In this document: in pieces, positions 61,945-64,000 of the stretch
How positions within the stretch are numbered: position 1 is the stretch's first letter
How the letters are laid out: each line of letters opens with the position of its first letter
Source: Roseitalea sp. MMSF_3546
Lineage (GTDB): Bacteria > Pseudomonadota > Alphaproteobacteria > Rhizobiales > Rhizobiaceae
Length of the DNA: 64,000 nucleotides
Direction of reading: 5' to 3'
Assembly: GCF_030732865.1 (NCBI RefSeq)
Contig: NZ_JASHKB010000002.1
Location: 285,382-349,381 of the forward strand
The notes under the pieces: generated by a model
The model's input: the letters and a program-made list of their open reading frames with translations, nothing else
Databases searched by the model: none
Told to the model about the DNA's origin: nothing
Program-made: the position numbers and the translations under genes

Positions 61945-63984
61945 TCATGTGTGGCCGCGCCGGCCCCCGCGGCGGCGTCTGGGCGCGGCGCCATCGCCTT
62001 CGTCATTGGCCGGGGGCGGCTTGCGCGGCGGCAGGCTGACGGCCTTGGCGAGCCTTGGAAACGCGTCTTCCTTGTTGGGCATGGCCATGGCGGCGACGAA
62101 ATGGTCCTGAAACTTCGCCTCGAGCGCGGTCTCGATCTTCTCGATCCTTCTGACGGTTTCTTCGATCTCGCGGCGATAGTCGCGATTGATCAGCGCCATG
62201 CGCGCGCCCGTGCCGGCCGCGTTGCCGACCGCCTTGACGTTTTCAAGGTCGCAGTCGGGTATCAGGCCCAGCACCATGGCGTATTTGGGATCGATGAAGC
62301 TGCCGAAGGCGCCGGCGAGGCCGATCCGGTCGACCGTCTCGAGCCCCATCCTGTCCATCAGCAGCTTGATGCCGGCATAGAGCGCGGCCTTGGCGAGCTG
62401 GATGGCGCGGATGTCGTTCTGCGTGACGGTGATCGTCTGTTTGCCCTCGTGCAGCACGTAGGAGAAGGTGCGGCCATCGGCGATGATGCGTGAAGACTTT
62501 GCCGCCATTGCGCCGTCGATCACGCCGTCCTCGGACGCGATGCGGGCCAGGAACATCTCGGCGACGACCTCGATGATGCCCGACCCGCAAATGCCGGTCA
62601 CGCCGACCGTCTCGGCCTGTTCGGCAAAGCCCGGCTCGTCGGACCACATTTCGATGCCGATCACCTTGAAGCGCGGCTCGAGCGTCACCGGATCGATGCG
62701 CACGCGCTCGATGGCGCCGTTCGCCGCGCGCTGGCCGGAAGAAATCTCGGCGCCCTCGAAGGCGGGGCCGGTGGGCGAGGAGGCGGCGACGACATGGTCC
62801 TTGTTGCCCAGCACGATCTCGGCATTGGTGCCGACATCGACCAGCAGCATGATGTCGTCCGACCGGTGCGGGCCTTCGGCAAGGGTCGCGGCGGCCGCGT
62901 CCGCGCCGACATGGCCGGCGATGCAGGGCAGCATGTAGAGCCGGGCGCCCTCGTTCAGATCGAGCCCGTTCGCCCGGGCCGGCATGGCGACCGCGCCCGA
63001 GACGGCGAGCGCGAACGGCGCGCCGCCCAACTCGGTCGGATCGATGCCGAGAAACAGGTGGTGCATGATCGGATTGCCGACGAAAACGGCGTCGAGGATG
63101 TCGTGCCGGTCGATGCCGGCGGTCTCGGCGACCTCCTCGATCAGCCGGTTGATCGCCTCGCGCACCGCCTCGGTCATGCCCTCGCGGCCGTCGGGGTTCA
63201 TCATCACGTAGGAGACCCGGCTCATCAGATCCTCGCCGAAGCGGATCTGCGGGTTGGAGGCGCCGGCCGAGGCGATGGTCAGCCCGGACAGGAGCGAGAC
63301 CAGATGCAGCGCGATGGTGGTCGAGCCGATATCGCAGGCAATGCCGTAGGCCTCGTTCTTCAGCCCGGGCCAGAGCGCGACGAGCGTGGCGGGTCCGCCG
63401 GTCTCGGGCTGGTGCACGGCGGTGGTCACCGCCCACTGTCCTTTGCGCAGGATCGCCTGCACCTGCGGCAGAAGGTGCGGGTCGGCCGACAGTTGCTCGA
63501 AGCCCCATTCGGCATGCAGGGCGGCGAACAGCCGGTCGAGATCGCCGAGCGGCTTTTCCATGTCGGGCTCGTCGGGTTCGACATAGCACAATTGCAGGGC
63601 CGGATTGCGCGGGAAGACCTTGGTGTCGGCCGCCTTGCGCACGAGCTGGGCGTTGACCTGCGCGTCGGCCGGCACGTCGATGACCAGATCGCCCTGCACC
63701 GTCGCCGAACAGGACAGGCGGCGGCCGGGCTTCAGATCGCGCTTTTCGGCATAGCGCCGTTCCTTGGGGCCGAAAGCGGAGATGTGGTCGCTGGAAGACG
63801 TGATGCCGTGCTTGGCGAATTGCCCTTCGGCGACCTCGACCTGGCAGCGCCCGCAAATGCCGCGCCCGCCGCACACGCTTTCCACATAGACGCCCAGTTC
63901 GCGCGCGGCGTCGAGCACCGGCGTTCCGACCGGAAACCGCCCGCGCCGGCCCGAGGGCATGAACAGGACGAGGGGGTCAGCCAT
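61945..63984 (-). CDS. ASKHA domain [2Fe-2S] protein, RACo-like corrinoid activator
   Basis: 679 residues. The N-terminal ferredoxin domain has Cys38, Cys44, Cys47 (VCGGRGICGRCQVEV) and Cys92 (RLSCSATV) for a 2Fe-2S cluster. A linker precedes the ASKHA ATPase-type domain (YGIACDIGSTTIALHLV; MLLVDVGTNAEIVLGN; ICGSGIIEVVAEM; GLAGAFGSFIDP). RACo-type proteins reactivate corrinoid proteins of methyltransferase systems by reducing Co(II). The expected partners (MttB-like methyltransferase, corrinoid protein) may lie just upstream of this gene, beyond the window. The C-terminus is Lys/Arg/Gly-rich. Confidence 0.88.
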   Translation of the reverse strand: MADPLVLFMPSGRRGRFPVGTPVLDAARELGVYVESVCGGRGICGRCQVEVAEGQFAKHGITSSSDHISAFGPKERRYAEKRDLKPGRRLSCSATVQGDLVIDVPADAQVNAQLVRKAADTKVFPRNPALQLCYVEPDEPDMEKPLGDLDRLFAALHAEWGFEQLSADPHLLPQVQAILRKGQWAVTTAVHQPETGGPATLVALWPGLKNEAYGIACDIGSTTIALHLVSLLSGLTIASAGASNPQIRFGEDLMSRVSYVMMNPDGREGMTEAVREAINRLIEEVAETAGIDRHDILDAVFVGNPIMHHLFLGIDPTELGGAPFALAVSGAVAMPARANGLDLNEGARLYMLPCIAGHVGADAAAATLAEGPHRSDDIMLLVDVGTNAEIVLGNKDHVVAASSPTGPAFEGAEISSGQRAANGAIERVRIDPVTLEPRFKVIGIEMWSDEPGFAEQAETVGVTGICGSGIIEVVAEMFLARIASEDGVIDGAMAAKSSRIIADGRTFSYVLHEGKQTITVTQNDIRAIQLAKAALYAGIKLLMDRMGLETVDRIGLAGAFGSFIDPKYAMVLGLIPDCDLENVKAVGNAAGTGARMALINRDYRREIEETVRRIEKIETALEAKFQDHFVAAMAMPNKEDAFPRLAKAVSLPPRKPPPANDEGDGAAPRRRRGGRRGHT

Positions 63985-64000
63985 TGCGCGATTGCCCCCA

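Overview
The window is high-GC DNA from an alphaproteobacterium, most likely a member of the Hyphomicrobiales (Rhizobiales). Three things support this. The tmRNA gene is circularly permuted and encodes the tag ANDNYAEARLAA, an alphaproteobacterial arrangement with a tag I recall from rhizobia. The run sspB, thyA, folA, hflK, hflC, DUF2065, degP-like, serB, miaA, ilvB, ilvN, ilvC is the usual order in that group. The ilvB leader peptide appears leaderless, as known for rhizobial attenuators. I see no insertion sequence, prophage, CRISPR array or obvious foreign island.

Layout. 1-2.3 kb: the end of an unidentified gene, a small ribbon-helix-helix protein, sspB, and the permuted ssrA directly upstream of sspB. 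2.4-8.1 kb: thyA-folA, then hflK-hflC-DUF2065 and a periplasmic DegP-type protease. 8.2-12.9 kb: serB and miaA (divergent), a GGDEF protein and a HerA-type ATPase whose 3' ends overlap. 13-24.4 kb: the branched-chain amino acid genes ilvB (with leader peptide and attenuator), ilvN and ilvC, interleaved with a DMT permease, an exported acidic protein broken by an in-frame TAA, a tyrosine-type phosphatase, a RecD-like helicase, a PP2C/SpoIIAA-like pair, pdxJ and a TetR regulator with a clear operator. 24.4-34 kb: a membrane alpha/beta hydrolase, a Kef-type antiporter, a PIN/RHH toxin-antitoxin pair, a multi-pass membrane protein behind an FNR/FixK-type box, Nudix, PhzF and PfpI proteins, tRNA-Lys(CTT) and PPK2.

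34.3-40.8 kb holds guanine deaminase and the heterotetrameric sarcosine oxidase operon soxB-soxD-soxA-soxG. With the dimethylglycine/sarcosine dehydrogenase-like gene at 52.8 kb, the GbdR-like regulator at 59 kb and the RACo-like ferredoxin/ATPase at 62-64 kb, this suggests breakdown of methylated glycines (glycine betaine to sarcosine) and C1 transfer to folate. thyA-folA also belongs to folate metabolism.

43.9-52.6 kb is the most interesting block: a HAD-UbiA fusion resembling decaprenyl-phosphate phosphoribosyltransferase, a DprE1-like FAD oxidase, a small ArnE/F-like membrane protein, an extended SDR, a class III aminotransferase and two GT-C-like polytopic proteins. I read it as a system that builds, flips and transfers a polyprenyl-phosphate-linked pentose, possibly an arabinose-type or amino-modified sugar. 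The remainder (40.9-43.7 and 55-61.9 kb) encodes an MscS-type channel, an exported nuclease, a DUF1194 protein, separated tungstate transporter parts tupA and tupB without a nearby ATPase gene, a VOC protein and an MFS permease. Several convergent gene pairs overlap at their 3' ends.
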